64,000 bases of DNA from Flavobacteriaceae bacterium R38 (GCA_009901575.1 WXYP01000001.1:186001-250000), one strand, 5' to 3'; counted from the first letter of the stretch, positions 49,937-60,145 are shown. Numbers and translations: made by a program. The notes: generated from the sequence alone by a model not told the origin.

Positions 49937-50623
49937 ATGAGAAAATTAATTGCAGAATTTATCGGAACCTTATGGTTAGTGCTGGGAGGATGTGGAAGCG
50001 CTGTTTTAGCAGCAGGATATCCCGAATTAGGAATCGGTTTTGTAGGTGTAGCTATTGCTTTCGGATTAACAGTCGTTACTATGGCCTATGCTATAGGGCA
50101 CATTTCGGGCTGTCACCTTAATCCGGCAGTATCTGTAGGACTATGGATTGGAGGACGTTTTGATAAAAAAGAGTTATTGCCATATATCATAGCACAGGTT
50201 TTAGGAGGAATTGCCGGCGCAGGTATTTTGTATCTGATTGTAAGTGGAAAATCAGGTTTTGAAATAGGAGGTTTTGCCGCTAATGGTTATGGAGAACATT
50301 CACCGGATGGATACAATGTGACTTCTGCTTTAGTTACCGAAATAGTGATGACATTTATGTTCCTGATCATTATTCTAGGGGCAACACATTCAAAAGCTCC
50401 AAAAGGTTTTGCTGGCCTGGCTATAGGATTGGGGTTAACATTGATTCACCTGATAAGTATACCGGTAACCAATACTTCTGTAAACCCTGCGAGAAGTACC
50501 AGTCAGGCGTTATTTGTAGGAGATTGGGCTATGGGGCAATTATGGCTATTCTGGGTAGCTCCAATAGTCGGAGCAGTTTTAGCCGGATTGGTATATAAAT
50601 TTATAGCCCCCGAAAAGAACTAG
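49937..50623 (+). CDS. aqpZ: aquaporin Z
   Basis: A 228 aa inner-membrane water channel with six helices and two half-helices. Both pore motifs are intact: NPA in [11 protein letters not shown] (about 58-68) and NPA in [11 protein letters not shown] (about 178-188). Arg after the second NPA and His in [14 protein letters not shown] are selectivity-filter residues of the water-specific AqpZ group. The gene is monocistronic with a long upstream gap (49732-49936) that shows no other feature. Confidence 0.96.
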   Translation: MRKLIAEFIGTLWLVLGGCGSAVLAAGYPELGIGFVGVAIAFGLTVVTMAYAIGHISGCHLNPAVSVGLWIGGRFDKKELLPYIIAQVLGGIAGAGILYLIVSGKSGFEIGGFAANGYGEHSPDGYNVTSALVTEIVMTFMFLIIILGATHSKAPKGFAGLAIGLGLTLIHLISIPVTNTSVNPARSTSQALFVGDWAMGQLWLFWVAPIVGAVLAGLVYKFIAPEKN

Positions 50624-50908
50624 GACATAGAGATTAACAAGAATACAACTGTATTTTGGATGTAAAAATAATAGGCTGTTAACTTATTAATTATAACAGA
50701 TTATATAAAGTTTATTATTTCTGATTTTTCTCATGTAAAACTCCGTTTTAACAAGGTTCAAATTTGTGTTTTTTCATTAATTTAGTTGGCAAATCGATAT
50801 GTAATTCGATGTAAAGTCTATTGAATAGCTCATAAGAAATAAAGTTTAATTCAAAGATTGATCAACACACATAACTAGAGTAATAAAATTTTGAACAAAG
50901 AATATAAA

Positions 50909-51967
50909 ATGGATATTAAAATTACAAAAACTGAAAATTCGAAGTTAAAAGATATTGATTTTGATAATATTCCTTTTGGAAAGTATACATCAGACCATAT
51001 GTTTGTAATGGACTATGCAGAAGGACAATGGAATAATTTCAGGATTGTTCCTTATCAGGGATTTACAGTTGATCCTCAGTCTAAAGCTTTACAATATTGT
51101 CAATGTATTTTTGAAGGAATGAAAGCGACAATAGGTACAGACGGGATTCCAAAATTATTGCGCCCGGATTTAAATATAGAACGGTTTAATCTTTCGGCAG
51201 AACGTATGTGTATGCCAAAGGTTCCGGAAGATATTTTTTTAAAAGCCTTGAAAGCCATAGTAGGAACAGAAATTGATTGGATTCCAAAAGCAGAGGGAAG
51301 TGCTTTGTATGTGCGTCCTACCATGTTTGCTACAGAGAACACTTTATCTGTAGTGCCTTCCAGTACCTATACATTTTATATTTATACGGCTCCTGCTCAG
51401 CCTTATTTTTCAACACCGGTAAAATTAGTTACAGAACAAGAATTAATAAGAGCTGTACCCGGAGGCACCGGAGAAGCAAAAACAGGAGGTAATTATGCAG
51501 GATCATTAATGGCAAGCCAATTGGCAAAACAAAAAGGATTTGATCAAATAGTTTGGCTGGAAGGTCCGGAATTTAAAAAAGTTCAGGAAGCTGGGATGAT
51601 GAATTTATTTTTTGTCATAGGAGATACCGTTTTGACCCCGAAACTCTCAGGAGCTATATTAAAAGGAACAACGCGCAACTATTTTCTTGATATCTTAAAA
51701 GAGAAGAATATTAAAGTTGAGGTAAGGGACATCTTTATCGATGAGGTTGTAGAGGCTTATAAAAGAGGAGATTTAAAAGAAGCATTTGGTTCGGGAACAG
51801 CGGCGGTGGTTTCACATATTTCAGAAATTACGCATAATGATACACAAATGGTGCTGCCAAATATAGATGAGTCAAGTATAAGCAAGATGCTTCACAATGA
51901 AATTAATGGACTGAGATCAGGAAGAATTGAAGATAAACGCAATTGGTTAGTGCCTGTAGAAGTTTAA
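50909..51967 (+). CDS. ilvE: branched-chain amino acid aminotransferase
   Basis: Transfers the amino group between glutamate and branched-chain 2-oxo acids; PLP fold type IV. The ATG at 50909 gives 352 aa, the length of eukaryote-like BCATs; the TTG at 50891 is not needed. The PLP lysine is Lys191 in GTGEAKTGGNYA. Other blocks are CQCIFEGMKA (64-73), RPDLNIERFN, and FGSGTAAVVSHIS near the C-terminus. It is followed 16 bp later by a DUF1801 gene. Confidence 0.95.
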   Translation: MDIKITKTENSKLKDIDFDNIPFGKYTSDHMFVMDYAEGQWNNFRIVPYQGFTVDPQSKALQYCQCIFEGMKATIGTDGIPKLLRPDLNIERFNLSAERMCMPKVPEDIFLKALKAIVGTEIDWIPKAEGSALYVRPTMFATENTLSVVPSSTYTFYIYTAPAQPYFSTPVKLVTEQELIRAVPGGTGEAKTGGNYAGSLMASQLAKQKGFDQIVWLEGPEFKKVQEAGMMNLFFVIGDTVLTPKLSGAILKGTTRNYFLDILKEKNIKVEVRDIFIDEVVEAYKRGDLKEAFGSGTAAVVSHISEITHNDTQMVLPNIDESSISKMLHNEINGLRSGRIEDKRNWLVPVEV

Positions 51968-51983
51968 TAATCAAAACTATGTA

Positions 51984-52328
51984 ATGAGAGAAATAGATAA
52001 CTTTTATTTGGATAAAAAAGAACCGGTTAAAAGTTGTCTATTGACTCTTAAAATAATTATCCAAAATTACAATAAGGATTTTGAACCTCAATGGAAATAT
52101 CGTCTCCCTTGTTTTATGTATAAAAACCAGATATTCTGTTATTTGTGGATAGATAAGAGAACACAATTTCCATATATCGCAATTGGTAAAGGTGTGAAAA
52201 TTGAACACCCTGATTTGATACAAGGAAACCGAACCTTTGTCAAATTATTGATGATTGACCCTAATAAAGATATCCCCCTGGAGAAAATCCATACTATTTT
52301 TGATATGGCGATGAAGCTATATGATTAA
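51984..52328 (+). CDS. DUF1801 family protein
   Basis: A 114 aa cytosolic protein with the DUF1801/YdhG pattern: an opening helix LTLKIIIQNYNKDFEPQWKYRLPCF (about 20-44), a strand pair QIFCYLWID and FPYIAIGKGV, and a closing helix. The family may bind nucleic acid or act as a small stress protein, but no function is established. It directly follows ilvE, so co-transcription is likely. Confidence 0.8.
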   Translation: MREIDNFYLDKKEPVKSCLLTLKIIIQNYNKDFEPQWKYRLPCFMYKNQIFCYLWIDKRTQFPYIAIGKGVKIEHPDLIQGNRTFVKLLMIDPNKDIPLEKIHTIFDMAMKLYD

Positions 52329-52416
52329 TTGAGCTTTATAGTATTTAAAAGAATTATAAATTTTTTTAGCAATTTCATATCTTTAACAAAATAGATACTA
52401 ATTAAGATAACCAAAT

Positions 52417-52812
52417 ATGAACAACCAACCTAATAACCTGGATACATTTAGAATACTTTATATAGTTAAAGGTATTTTAACTTCTCTTTTTGCTTTATTC
52501 TTTATAGCATATGGATTGATAGGTGTTTTTATAGGAAATATAGAAGGTTTTATAGATGATACAGGGGCTGAACCTTTTAATCCCGGAATTGTTTTTATCA
52601 TTATAGGAGGGATAGGACTAATAATCACTGTTATCATAGCTATATTCACTTTTCTTACCGCAAAGTATATAAAGGAAAGAAGGCATTATAATTTTATTTT
52701 TGTCGTAGCCATTTTAAATTGTTTAACTGGAGTGCTTGGAATCCTCTTAGGAATATTTACTATTATTGAAATCACCAAACCACATGTTAAAGAGTTATTT
52801 GACAGACACTAA
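52417..52812 (+). CDS. small membrane protein of unknown function
   Basis: A 131 aa protein with three strong helices (about 12-35, 48-72 and 85-110). The loop IGNIEGFIDDTGAEPFNPG lies between helices 1 and 2. No catalytic motif and no family that I recognise. It is 17 bp before the methyltransferase-like gene and probably shares its transcript. Confidence 0.6.
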   Translation: MNNQPNNLDTFRILYIVKGILTSLFALFFIAYGLIGVFIGNIEGFIDDTGAEPFNPGIVFIIIGGIGLIITVIIAIFTFLTAKYIKERRHYNFIFVVAILNCLTGVLGILLGIFTIIEITKPHVKELFDRH

Positions 52813-52829
52813 ACTTTTGAAATATAGGC

Positions 52830-53603
52830 ATGGGGAGACTACATTTATTTGAATTTGAAGATCAAAAGTGGTTGCCAGGCTTCTTAAGAAATTATGGGAC
52901 AGATTTTTTACAATTCTTGTCCAATAAAACTAAACTTTACAAACCTGTAATTCCTGTAATTAAGAAAGGATTGGAAATGTCCCAAACGAATCAAATAATA
53001 GACCTGGCCTCAGGTGGAGGTGGCGGATTATTATGGTTGAATTCTGAATTAAAAAAGAGCATTCCCGAATTAAAAATACTTTTAACAGATTATTTCCCAA
53101 ATATCAAAGCGTTTGAATATTGTAAAAAACAATCAGATAATTTTGAATATGTTATTAATCCGGTTGATGCAAGAGATGTTCCTAAAAACTTAAGAGGATT
53201 TAGAACTCAATTTTTGTCTTTTCACCATTTTAGAGTTGATGATGCCAGACAGATTCTTCAAAATGCTGTAAACTCAGAACAATCTATAGCTATATTTGAA
53301 GCTCAGGAGAGAAGCATCCCTAGTTTAATAGCAATGTTTTTCTCTCCTTTGACAGTATTGTTTACAACACCTTTTATACGGCCTTTTAATATTGGAAGGA
53401 TTATTTTTACATACTTGATTCCTATTGTACCATTAATTGTTTGGTGGGATGGTATAGTTTCATCACTAAGAACATATTCTGTAAAAGAAATGCATGATCT
53501 TATCGATAGTTTAGAGAATAAAGAAAGTTATGTATGGGAGATAAACAAGTTAAAATCTGGCCCGGGAATTATTCTATATCTAATGGGAACTAAAAAGAAA
53601 TAA
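52830..53603 (+). CDS. methyltransferase-like protein with hydrophobic C-terminal segment
   Basis: A 257 aa protein. The middle (about 55-155) has the SAM-methyltransferase outline: QIIDLASGGGGGLLWL (motif I), LLTDYFPN (acidic strand), INPVDARDVPKNLRGF and TQFLSFHHFRVDDA. After it lie two strongly hydrophobic stretches (about 165-185 and 193-215, including LIAMFFSPLTVLFTT and FTYLIPIVPLIVWW) that could hold it at the membrane. The substrate may be a lipid or lipid-linked compound; this is inferred. Confidence 0.7.
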   Translation: MGRLHLFEFEDQKWLPGFLRNYGTDFLQFLSNKTKLYKPVIPVIKKGLEMSQTNQIIDLASGGGGGLLWLNSELKKSIPELKILLTDYFPNIKAFEYCKKQSDNFEYVINPVDARDVPKNLRGFRTQFLSFHHFRVDDARQILQNAVNSEQSIAIFEAQERSIPSLIAMFFSPLTVLFTTPFIRPFNIGRIIFTYLIPIVPLIVWWDGIVSSLRTYSVKEMHDLIDSLENKESYVWEINKLKSGPGIILYLMGTKKK

Positions 53604-53644
53604 AAATAGTAGGAAACGCTACTGTTAACTAAGTAATATCGTAT

Positions 53645-55180
53645 ATGCAAAAAACACTGTGTTTAATAATGACAATTTTCTTGATTATCGGCTGTAAACA
53701 GGAAAAAAAGCAAGCAGAAGAAAAAGAGATTGAATTGGATGAACTTACCATTTCTGCTATACATGAAAATTATAAAAATGGAGTGTATACCAGTGAAGAG
53801 TTGGTAGTAGCCTATTTAAACCGGATTAAATTATCAGATGATAAATTGAACGCAATAACAACGGTGAATCCTGACGCGTTAAAAATTGCAAAAGCGTTAG
53901 ATAAAGAATATCAGGAAACAGGAGTTTTTAGGCCTCTTCATGGTATTCCGTTAATAGTTAAAGATAATATCAATACCAAAGGACTTCCCACGACTGCAGG
54001 AGCATTGGCACTTCGTGATTTTATTCCGGATGAAGATGCATTTATCATAAAAAAACTTGTTGAAGCCGGAGCTATCATCATTGCAAAATCAAATATGGCA
54101 GAATGGGCTTTTAGTCCCATGCACTCTGAAAGCTCAACACACGGAACTACAAGGAATCCATATAATTTAGAACATGTTCCTGCGGGTTCTAGCGGAGGAA
54201 CAGGAGCAGCTGTAGCAGCCAATTTTGGAACAGTTGGATTAGGTACAGATACAGGGAATTCTATAAGAGGACCATCATCTCATGGTGGGCTAGTAGGATT
54301 TAGAACTACATTAGGATTGATAAGCAGGGAAGGAATTGTTCCGTTGTACCTTCGAAACGATGTAGTAGGTCCGATGTGTAGGACAGTAGAAGATGCAACC
54401 AGAGTAATGGAAGTGATGGTGGGATATGATACGGATGATAAGATTACAGAGTATTCTAAAGGAAAAACGCATAAAGACTACAAACAGTTTCTTTTAAAAG
54501 ACGGACTTAAAGGAGCAAGGATAGGAGTACTGAGAGAACTGAGTGATGATGATCCGGACCCCGAAATCAACACTTTATTTGAAAATGCTATAAGTGATAT
54601 TAAATCTTTAGGTGCAGTAATTGTTGATACTTTAGAAATTCCTGATTTCTCGAATTTAAGACAGAATCAATGGTGTTCAGAATTTAGAGAAGATGTAGAA
54701 GCTTTTCTGGCTACCTATGTTAAAAGAGATACTATTAAAACATTAGAAGACATTATTCGGATAGGTACCAAATCAGAATATGCAAAAAACGGATTAGAAA
54801 GTTTTGTCAACAGTAACGGAAGAGCTGTAAATCCTGAAATAGAATGTGGAGATCCTTATACAGATCTAAGACGGATTGCATTCCGGGAAGCAATAGAGAA
54901 TAAGATGGATGAATTAAAACTTGATGCAATTATTTATCCTAGCTGGAATCATAAACCTGCAAAAATAGATTCGTTTATCGAAGGATACAAAGGTGATAAT
55001 AGCCAGGTGATTTCACCGCATACTGGTCAACCGGCATTTACAGTGCCAATGGGTTTCTCCAAAGAGAATTTGCCTGCCGGACTTCAGTTTTTAGGAAGAA
55101 TGTATGACGAAGCTACACTAATTAAATTAGTGTATTCATATGAACAGGGTACTAAGCATAGAAAAACTCCTGAATTTTAG
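53645..55180 (+). CDS. amidase signature family lipoprotein
   Basis: A 511 aa amidase with a lipobox (LIIGC, Cys17). The Ser-cisSer-Lys triad is visible: Lys106 in IVKDNI, Ser182 in AGSSGGTGAAVA and Ser206 in GTDTGNSIRGP, where most members have GGSIR. HGIPLIVKDN and NPYNLEHVPAGS are family blocks. Envelope-located amidases of this type hydrolyse peptide amides or aryl amides; the substrate is unknown. It stands alone with a 257-bp gap after it (55181-55437) in which no feature was seen. Confidence 0.9.
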   Translation: MQKTLCLIMTIFLIIGCKQEKKQAEEKEIELDELTISAIHENYKNGVYTSEELVVAYLNRIKLSDDKLNAITTVNPDALKIAKALDKEYQETGVFRPLHGIPLIVKDNINTKGLPTTAGALALRDFIPDEDAFIIKKLVEAGAIIIAKSNMAEWAFSPMHSESSTHGTTRNPYNLEHVPAGSSGGTGAAVAANFGTVGLGTDTGNSIRGPSSHGGLVGFRTTLGLISREGIVPLYLRNDVVGPMCRTVEDATRVMEVMVGYDTDDKITEYSKGKTHKDYKQFLLKDGLKGARIGVLRELSDDDPDPEINTLFENAISDIKSLGAVIVDTLEIPDFSNLRQNQWCSEFREDVEAFLATYVKRDTIKTLEDIIRIGTKSEYAKNGLESFVNSNGRAVNPEIECGDPYTDLRRIAFREAIENKMDELKLDAIIYPSWNHKPAKIDSFIEGYKGDNSQVISPHTGQPAFTVPMGFSKENLPAGLQFLGRMYDEATLIKLVYSYEQGTKHRKTPEF

Positions 55181-55437
55181 GGAAATCAGCTTACGGGATA
55201 GGATTAATTTAGGTAATAAGCAATTTGAAGTTTTTAATTATGCCATTATTGTTACCTGATTTTACTGTATAAATCCTTGAAAAAAGATTAGTTTTTGACG
55301 CTATCAAAGAATCTTCATTTATAAAGATTGTTTTTTATCGAATTCAAGTTATATATTAATATTAAGTATCAAAGCTTGCAAATAAACACTCAATAAAATC
55401 AAATGAATAACTTGAACAATTATTAGTATATTTAAAA

Positions 55438-56319
55438 ATGATGAGGTTTTTTAGAAAGTTTGAATATATATCACCATCAAAACAAAGTATTGCTATAATT
55501 GTGTTTATTGTAGTACTGGCAATTACTTTTGAAACATTTCAGCAAATTTTCTATATCGAAAGGTTTAATTTAGGTGAAGCTTCATTTACGGTAATACTTA
55601 AAAGGCAGGTGTTAAGCTGGGGTATTTGGGTAATTGCTTCTTTTTTCCTGGTACAATATGCTAAAAGAAATGCTCAAAAAGAAAAATACACCTTTAATGC
55701 TCTTATACAATACATGATATTTATCCTGTTTTTGGTTTGTCTATGTATTTTAATAATAGCAAATATTCGATTATTTTTTAATGGAGAAATTTTTTCATTC
55801 TCTTTGTTGTTTAAGGAATATGTAACATTTTACATGTTTCAGAAAATGCCAATTTTTACATTAGGTTATTTTACAATAGCTATTATTTTACATTTATACT
55901 TTATCAATGAAAAATTACAAGTAAAAGTACACCAGTTGATAGAGTTAAAAAATACAAACGAAACTCTCTATCAGCAATTACGGCCTAAGCTTAGCGATAA
56001 AACAGATATTTTAAATATTAAAATAGGGAATAAACGTAAAATTATACCTGTAGCAGATATTAATTGGATTGAAGCAGATGATTATTGTGTAAAAGTTCAT
56101 TTGGTCAATGGAGATAATTATACGATGCGAAGTACTCTAAAAGCTTTAGAAGAAAAATTAAAAGGCAATTTTTTAAGAGTACATAGAAAAGCTATTGTCA
56201 ATATGAACATGACAAAAGAATTTAATTTGTCGAATTCTCCGAGTCTTACTTTAAATAACGAAACCGAAATTCCGGTTTCAAAAAGTAACTTAAAAAGTGT
56301 AAAAGATTTTCTTTCCTGA
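55438..56319 (+). CDS. membrane-bound LytTR transcription regulator
   Basis: A 293 aa protein joining four transmembrane helices (about 17-36, 55-72, 83-105, 130-155) to a C-terminal LytTR DNA-binding domain (about 190-290: ILNIKIGNKRKIIPVADINWIEADDY, NYTMRSTLKALEEKL, FLRVHRKAIVNM). It has no receiver domain, so it would respond to a membrane signal without phosphorylation. The start is ATG at 55438; an ATG directly after it is equivalent. It lies 113 bp upstream of a secreted protein gene it may regulate. Confidence 0.88.
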   Translation: MMRFFRKFEYISPSKQSIAIIVFIVVLAITFETFQQIFYIERFNLGEASFTVILKRQVLSWGIWVIASFFLVQYAKRNAQKEKYTFNALIQYMIFILFLVCLCILIIANIRLFFNGEIFSFSLLFKEYVTFYMFQKMPIFTLGYFTIAIILHLYFINEKLQVKVHQLIELKNTNETLYQQLRPKLSDKTDILNIKIGNKRKIIPVADINWIEADDYCVKVHLVNGDNYTMRSTLKALEEKLKGNFLRVHRKAIVNMNMTKEFNLSNSPSLTLNNETEIPVSKSNLKSVKDFLS

Positions 56320-56432
56320 ATTCAATTTATAAATTCTTTAACCTGATTTACTGCAAAGAAGTGTTTGTTCTCTGCATTTCAGTAGAAAGCTGATTGATTT
56401 TTTCATTGATTTGAAGAAAAACAATCAGTACC

Positions 56433-57011
56433 ATGAAAATTAAACAAATCACTTTCAGTATCTTTTTTTTAATCCCATTATTCGTTTTTTCACAATACGA
56501 TTATGAACCATCAAAAGAATTTCCTTATGGAAGGGCCAACCCGGAAGCCGCGCAGCAAATCAAAGATTTTGAACCCTTGTTGGGAGTTTGTGATTGTAAA
56601 TCTGTAAACAGGAAACCAGATCAAAGCTGGGCAGAACCAGTAGACATGAAATGGACCTTTAAGTACATTATGAATGGAAAAGGAATACAAGATGAAACGT
56701 TAAAATCTGATGGAGGGCATTCGGGAAGTATCAGGCAATATATAGCAGATAGTAGCCGCTGGTATGTTCATTATTATTCTTCAAATGCTCCAACGGCAAC
56801 ACTAGGAACCTGGGAAGGAAATAAAAAAGATGGAAAACTTGTTTTTTATCGGGAACAGGCAGCACCTAACGGAATGGAAGGTTATTATCGATTAACATTC
56901 TATGATATCTCTAAAAAAGGATATAAATGGATTGGAGAATGGGTTGATAAAACCGAAAAAATAGTATTCCCTACCTGGAAAATTACGTGTTTAAGAGAAG
57001 AGACAGAATAA
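56433..57011 (+). CDS. secreted protein, DUF1579-like
   Basis: A 192 aa protein with a signal peptide (1-20, LFVFSQ). The mature part holds a lipocalin-like series: FEPLLGVCDCKSVNR, MKWTFKYIMNGKGIQDE (about 72-88), GSIRQYIADSSRWYVHYYSS (about 97-116), TLGTWEGNKKDGKLVFYRE and the closing YKWIGEWVDKTEKIVFPTWKI. The strand pattern with WxG-type turns is as in DUF1579/lipocalin-like proteins; the ligand is unknown. It follows the LytTR gene. Confidence 0.6.
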   Translation: MKIKQITFSIFFLIPLFVFSQYDYEPSKEFPYGRANPEAAQQIKDFEPLLGVCDCKSVNRKPDQSWAEPVDMKWTFKYIMNGKGIQDETLKSDGGHSGSIRQYIADSSRWYVHYYSSNAPTATLGTWEGNKKDGKLVFYREQAAPNGMEGYYRLTFYDISKKGYKWIGEWVDKTEKIVFPTWKITCLREETE

Positions 57012-57036
57012 GAAACTACAGGTTATGTCTTAATCT

Positions 57037-57666
57037 TTAAGGCTTGTATTTTATAGATAGATAAACAACTTTTTTGGTGTCAAAAAAATCTTCTTCAAAA
57101 TATTGATTAAGCTCAAACTGTTGAACACTTTTAAATAATTTTAATTCTTCATCGAGATCTCCTCCTTTAAGGTATAGAATTCCGTTTCTGAGCTCGTGTT
57201 TTGACTCTTTTTTAATTTTTTTTCGAACCCATTTTACAAAATCGGGCATATTGGTTACGGCTCGACTGACAATGAAATCAAAATGATCTTTGACTTTTTC
57301 TACACGAGTGTGTTCGGCTTTTACATTTTTTAAATCCAGAGCAGTAGCAACTTCATTGACTACTTTAATTTTTTTTCCGATAGCATCGACTAAAAAGAAC
57401 TGAGTCTCAGGAAATAGAATTGCTAATGGAATACCGGGAAAACCACCTCCGGTACCTACATCTAAAACAGAAGATCCGGGTAAGAAAGACTGTACTTTGG
57501 CAATTCCTAAAGAATGTAACACATGGCGAAGATATAATTGATCAATATCTTTTCTTGAAATTACATTGATTTTTGTATTCCAGTCTTTATAAAGTGTGTC
57601 CAATAGTTCAAACTTCTTTAATTGGTCTGGAGACAGGCTTGGAAAATAGTTGCGAATACGATCCAT
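57037..57666 (-). CDS. rsmG: 16S rRNA (guanine527-N7)-methyltransferase RsmG
   Basis: Methylates G527 of 16S rRNA using SAM. It is 209 aa, the normal length. Marks are INVISRKDIDQLYLRHVLHSLGI (about 34-56), the SAM loop VLDVGTGGGFPGIPLAI (about 68-84), FFLVDAIGKKIKVVNEVA, and FIVSRAVTNMP (about 131-141). It is monocistronic, convergent with the DUF1579-like gene 26 bp away without an obvious hairpin between them, and divergent from the desaturase gene. Confidence 0.95.
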   Translation of the reverse strand: MDRIRNYFPSLSPDQLKKFELLDTLYKDWNTKINVISRKDIDQLYLRHVLHSLGIAKVQSFLPGSSVLDVGTGGGFPGIPLAILFPETQFFLVDAIGKKIKVVNEVATALDLKNVKAEHTRVEKVKDHFDFIVSRAVTNMPDFVKWVRKKIKKESKHELRNGILYLKGGDLDEELKLFKSVQQFELNQYFEEDFFDTKKVVYLSIKYKP

Positions 57667-57750
57667 TTAAGAGTGTTAAATTTCCACAAAAATAGCTTTT
57701 TTGTGAACTTATTTATACGATGTTAACAGAATCATCAAAACATAAATACT

Positions 57751-57758
57751 TACCTTTG
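57751..57758 (+). promoter_or_regulatory. -7 element of the desaturase promoter
   Basis: TACCTTTG, a full TAnnTTTG match, 74 bp before the desaturase ATG, which leaves a 5' leader of about 65-70 nt. No TTTG at the right distance upstream. Confidence 0.45.
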
Positions 57759-57832
57759 CATAAAAAGTATACTTTTTCGCTTTAATGCGTTATATAAAAA
57801 GAAAGATTAAAGAAAATATACAGAATATATAG

Positions 57833-58936
57833 ATGTCCAATACAACAATACGATTTTCAAGAAAAGATCCCGCCCAATTCTTTAAAACACTTAACCAAAG
57901 GGTAAACTCCTATTTTAAAGAAAACAAAATTAAAAAAACAGGAAACTGGAAACTGCACCTTAAAACAGTAATCATGTTTTCTATCTTTTTAACTCCATAT
58001 TTTTTAATCCTGACTCTTGATATTAATGAATGGATTAAATTATTACTGACTATTGTGATTGGAGTTGGAATGGCCGGGGTAGGGATGAATGTGATGCATG
58101 ATGGAAATCACGGTTCTTATTCTTCAAAACCCTGGATTAATAAATTAATGGGGGCCAGTATTTATATTTTAGCAGGAAACGTGTATAATTGGAAAGTTCA
58201 GCATAACGTACTTCATCATACTTATACTAATATACATGGACATGATGAAGATTTAGATGCGGGTAGAATAATGCGCTTTTCAAGGCATGCAGAATGGCAT
58301 CGTTTTCATAAGTTTCAACACTTTTATTCTGTTTTATTGTATGGTTTATTGACTATTAACTGGGCAATTACAACAGATTTTAAACAAATGAGAGGTTATC
58401 TTAAAAGAAAGCTTTCATATGGTAAATTCCCTAATCCGGTAAAAGAATGGAGTTTATTGATCGTGACAAAGATTATTTACCTTTCAATTTGGATAGTATT
58501 ACCTATGATAGTTTTAGATATTGCCTGGTGGAAAGTTCTTATTGGCTTCTTCGTGATGCATTATACAGCAGGCTTAATCTTAAGTATTGTCTTTCAATTG
58601 GCACATGTTATAGAAGATGTAGATACCATGGTTCCGGACAAATCCGGAACTATGAAAAATACCTGGGCGATACATCAGTTATTCACAACAGCTAATTTTT
58701 CTACTAAAAATAAAGTAGTAAATTGGTTTACCGGAGGATTGAACCATCAGGTTGAACATCATATTTTCCCTAATATCAGTCATATACACTACACTAAAAT
58801 TTCTAAAATTGTAAAAGATACTGCCAGGGAATTTAACTTGCCTTATTTTGAACATAAAACAACCAGAAAAGCAGTAGCTTCTCATTTTAAACATTTAAAA
58901 GAATTAGGTAAAAAACCAACCGTTCAATTTTCATAA
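57833..58936 (+). CDS. fatty acid desaturase (acyl-CoA/acyl-lipid type)
   Basis: A membrane di-iron desaturase, 367 aa, which introduces a double bond in membrane fatty acids. Three histidine boxes are present: HDGNH at 89-93, HNVLHH at 124-129, and HQVEHHIFP near the C-terminus; the N-terminal side has helices at about 44-62 and 68-87. The first box with HxxxH and the QVEHH third box are typical of the front-end/delta desaturase branch. No cytochrome b5 domain is fused. It lies 21 bp before the aminotransferase gene. Confidence 0.92.
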   Translation: MSNTTIRFSRKDPAQFFKTLNQRVNSYFKENKIKKTGNWKLHLKTVIMFSIFLTPYFLILTLDINEWIKLLLTIVIGVGMAGVGMNVMHDGNHGSYSSKPWINKLMGASIYILAGNVYNWKVQHNVLHHTYTNIHGHDEDLDAGRIMRFSRHAEWHRFHKFQHFYSVLLYGLLTINWAITTDFKQMRGYLKRKLSYGKFPNPVKEWSLLIVTKIIYLSIWIVLPMIVLDIAWWKVLIGFFVMHYTAGLILSIVFQLAHVIEDVDTMVPDKSGTMKNTWAIHQLFTTANFSTKNKVVNWFTGGLNHQVEHHIFPNISHIHYTKISKIVKDTAREFNLPYFEHKTTRKAVASHFKHLKELGKKPTVQFS

Positions 58937-58957
58937 ATAACTAAATAATTCGCCAGA

Positions 58958-60145
58958 ATGAATAATCAATTATCCGATAGAATTGTAAATATGTCTATGT
59001 CGGCTACCTTGGCTATGGCTGCCAAAGCAAGGGAGCTTAGAGGACAAGGGAAAGATATTATAGGACTTAGTCTTGGTGAACCGGATTTTAATATACCCGA
59101 TTTTATAAAAGATGCTGCCATACAGGCAATTAATGATAATTACAGTAGTTATCCGCCGGTTGATGGATATGGAGATTTAAAAGAGGCTATCATTAATAAA
59201 TTTAAAAGAGATAACGGGTTAACCTATCAACCAAGTCAGATTGTAGTGTCTACAGGAGCTAAGCAATCTTTATCTAATGTGGCAATGGTAATGATTAATC
59301 CCGGTGATGAGGTGATTTTACCTGCTCCTTATTGGGTGAGTTATTCAGATATTGTAAAGCTGGCAGGAGGTGTTCCGGTAGAGGTGCCAACTTCAATTGA
59401 AAATGATTTTAAAATGACTCCGGAACAATTGGAAGCAGCAATTACACCAAAAACTAAAATGCTTTGGTATAGCTCTCCATGTAATCCTAGTGGTTCTGTT
59501 TATTCTAAATCAGAATTAGAGGCATTAGCGGCTGTCTTGAAAAAGCATGATAATATCTATGTAGTTTCAGATGAAATTTATGAGCACATTAATTTTGTTG
59601 GAGATCATGTTAGTATAGCAGGTATTGAAGGGATGTACGATAGGTCTATTACTGTAAATGGAGTGTCAAAAGCGTTTGCAATGACAGGGTGGCGTATCGG
59701 TTTTATTGGAGCTCCGGAATGGATTGCAAGAGCTTGTAACAAGATGCAGGGGCAAGTAACCAGTGGAGCTAATGCAATAGGACAAAGAGCTACTATAGCA
59801 GCTTTGGAGGCTCCAAAAAGTAAAATTCAATACATGATTGATGAGTTCCATAAGCGTAGAGATATGGTTTTGGAATTACTTGGAGCGATAGAAGGTTTTA
59901 AATTAAATGTGCCTGAAGGAGCATTTTATATTTTCCCGGATGTTACTTCTTTCTTTGGAAAAGAATTAAGAGGTAAAACCATAAATAATGCTTCAGATTT
60001 TTCAATGTACTTATTGGAAGAGGCAAACGTAGCTACAGTTACAGGGGAAGCTTTTGGAAATCCGAATTGTATTCGTATTTCATATGCTGCTTCAGAAGAT
60101 GAATTAAAAGAAGCTGTAAAAAGAATAAAAGAGGTACTTAATTAA
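58958..60145 (+). CDS. pyridoxal phosphate-dependent aminotransferase (aspartate aminotransferase-like)
   Basis: A 395 aa class I/II aminotransferase of the AspC-1b type. PLP Lys238 is in GVSKAFAMTGWRIGF; the phosphate and ring contacts are STGAKQSL (98-105), CNPSGS (175-180), SDEIYEH (204-210) and the C-terminal NCIRISYAAS carries the carboxylate-binding Arg. It most likely moves the amino group between aspartate and glutamate; related enzymes also use prephenate. It ends before a bidirectional terminator. Confidence 0.93.
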   Translation: MNNQLSDRIVNMSMSATLAMAAKARELRGQGKDIIGLSLGEPDFNIPDFIKDAAIQAINDNYSSYPPVDGYGDLKEAIINKFKRDNGLTYQPSQIVVSTGAKQSLSNVAMVMINPGDEVILPAPYWVSYSDIVKLAGGVPVEVPTSIENDFKMTPEQLEAAITPKTKMLWYSSPCNPSGSVYSKSELEALAAVLKKHDNIYVVSDEIYEHINFVGDHVSIAGIEGMYDRSITVNGVSKAFAMTGWRIGFIGAPEWIARACNKMQGQVTSGANAIGQRATIAALEAPKSKIQYMIDEFHKRRDMVLELLGAIEGFKLNVPEGAFYIFPDVTSFFGKELRGKTINNASDFSMYLLEEANVATVTGEAFGNPNCIRISYAASEDELKEAVKRIKEVLN

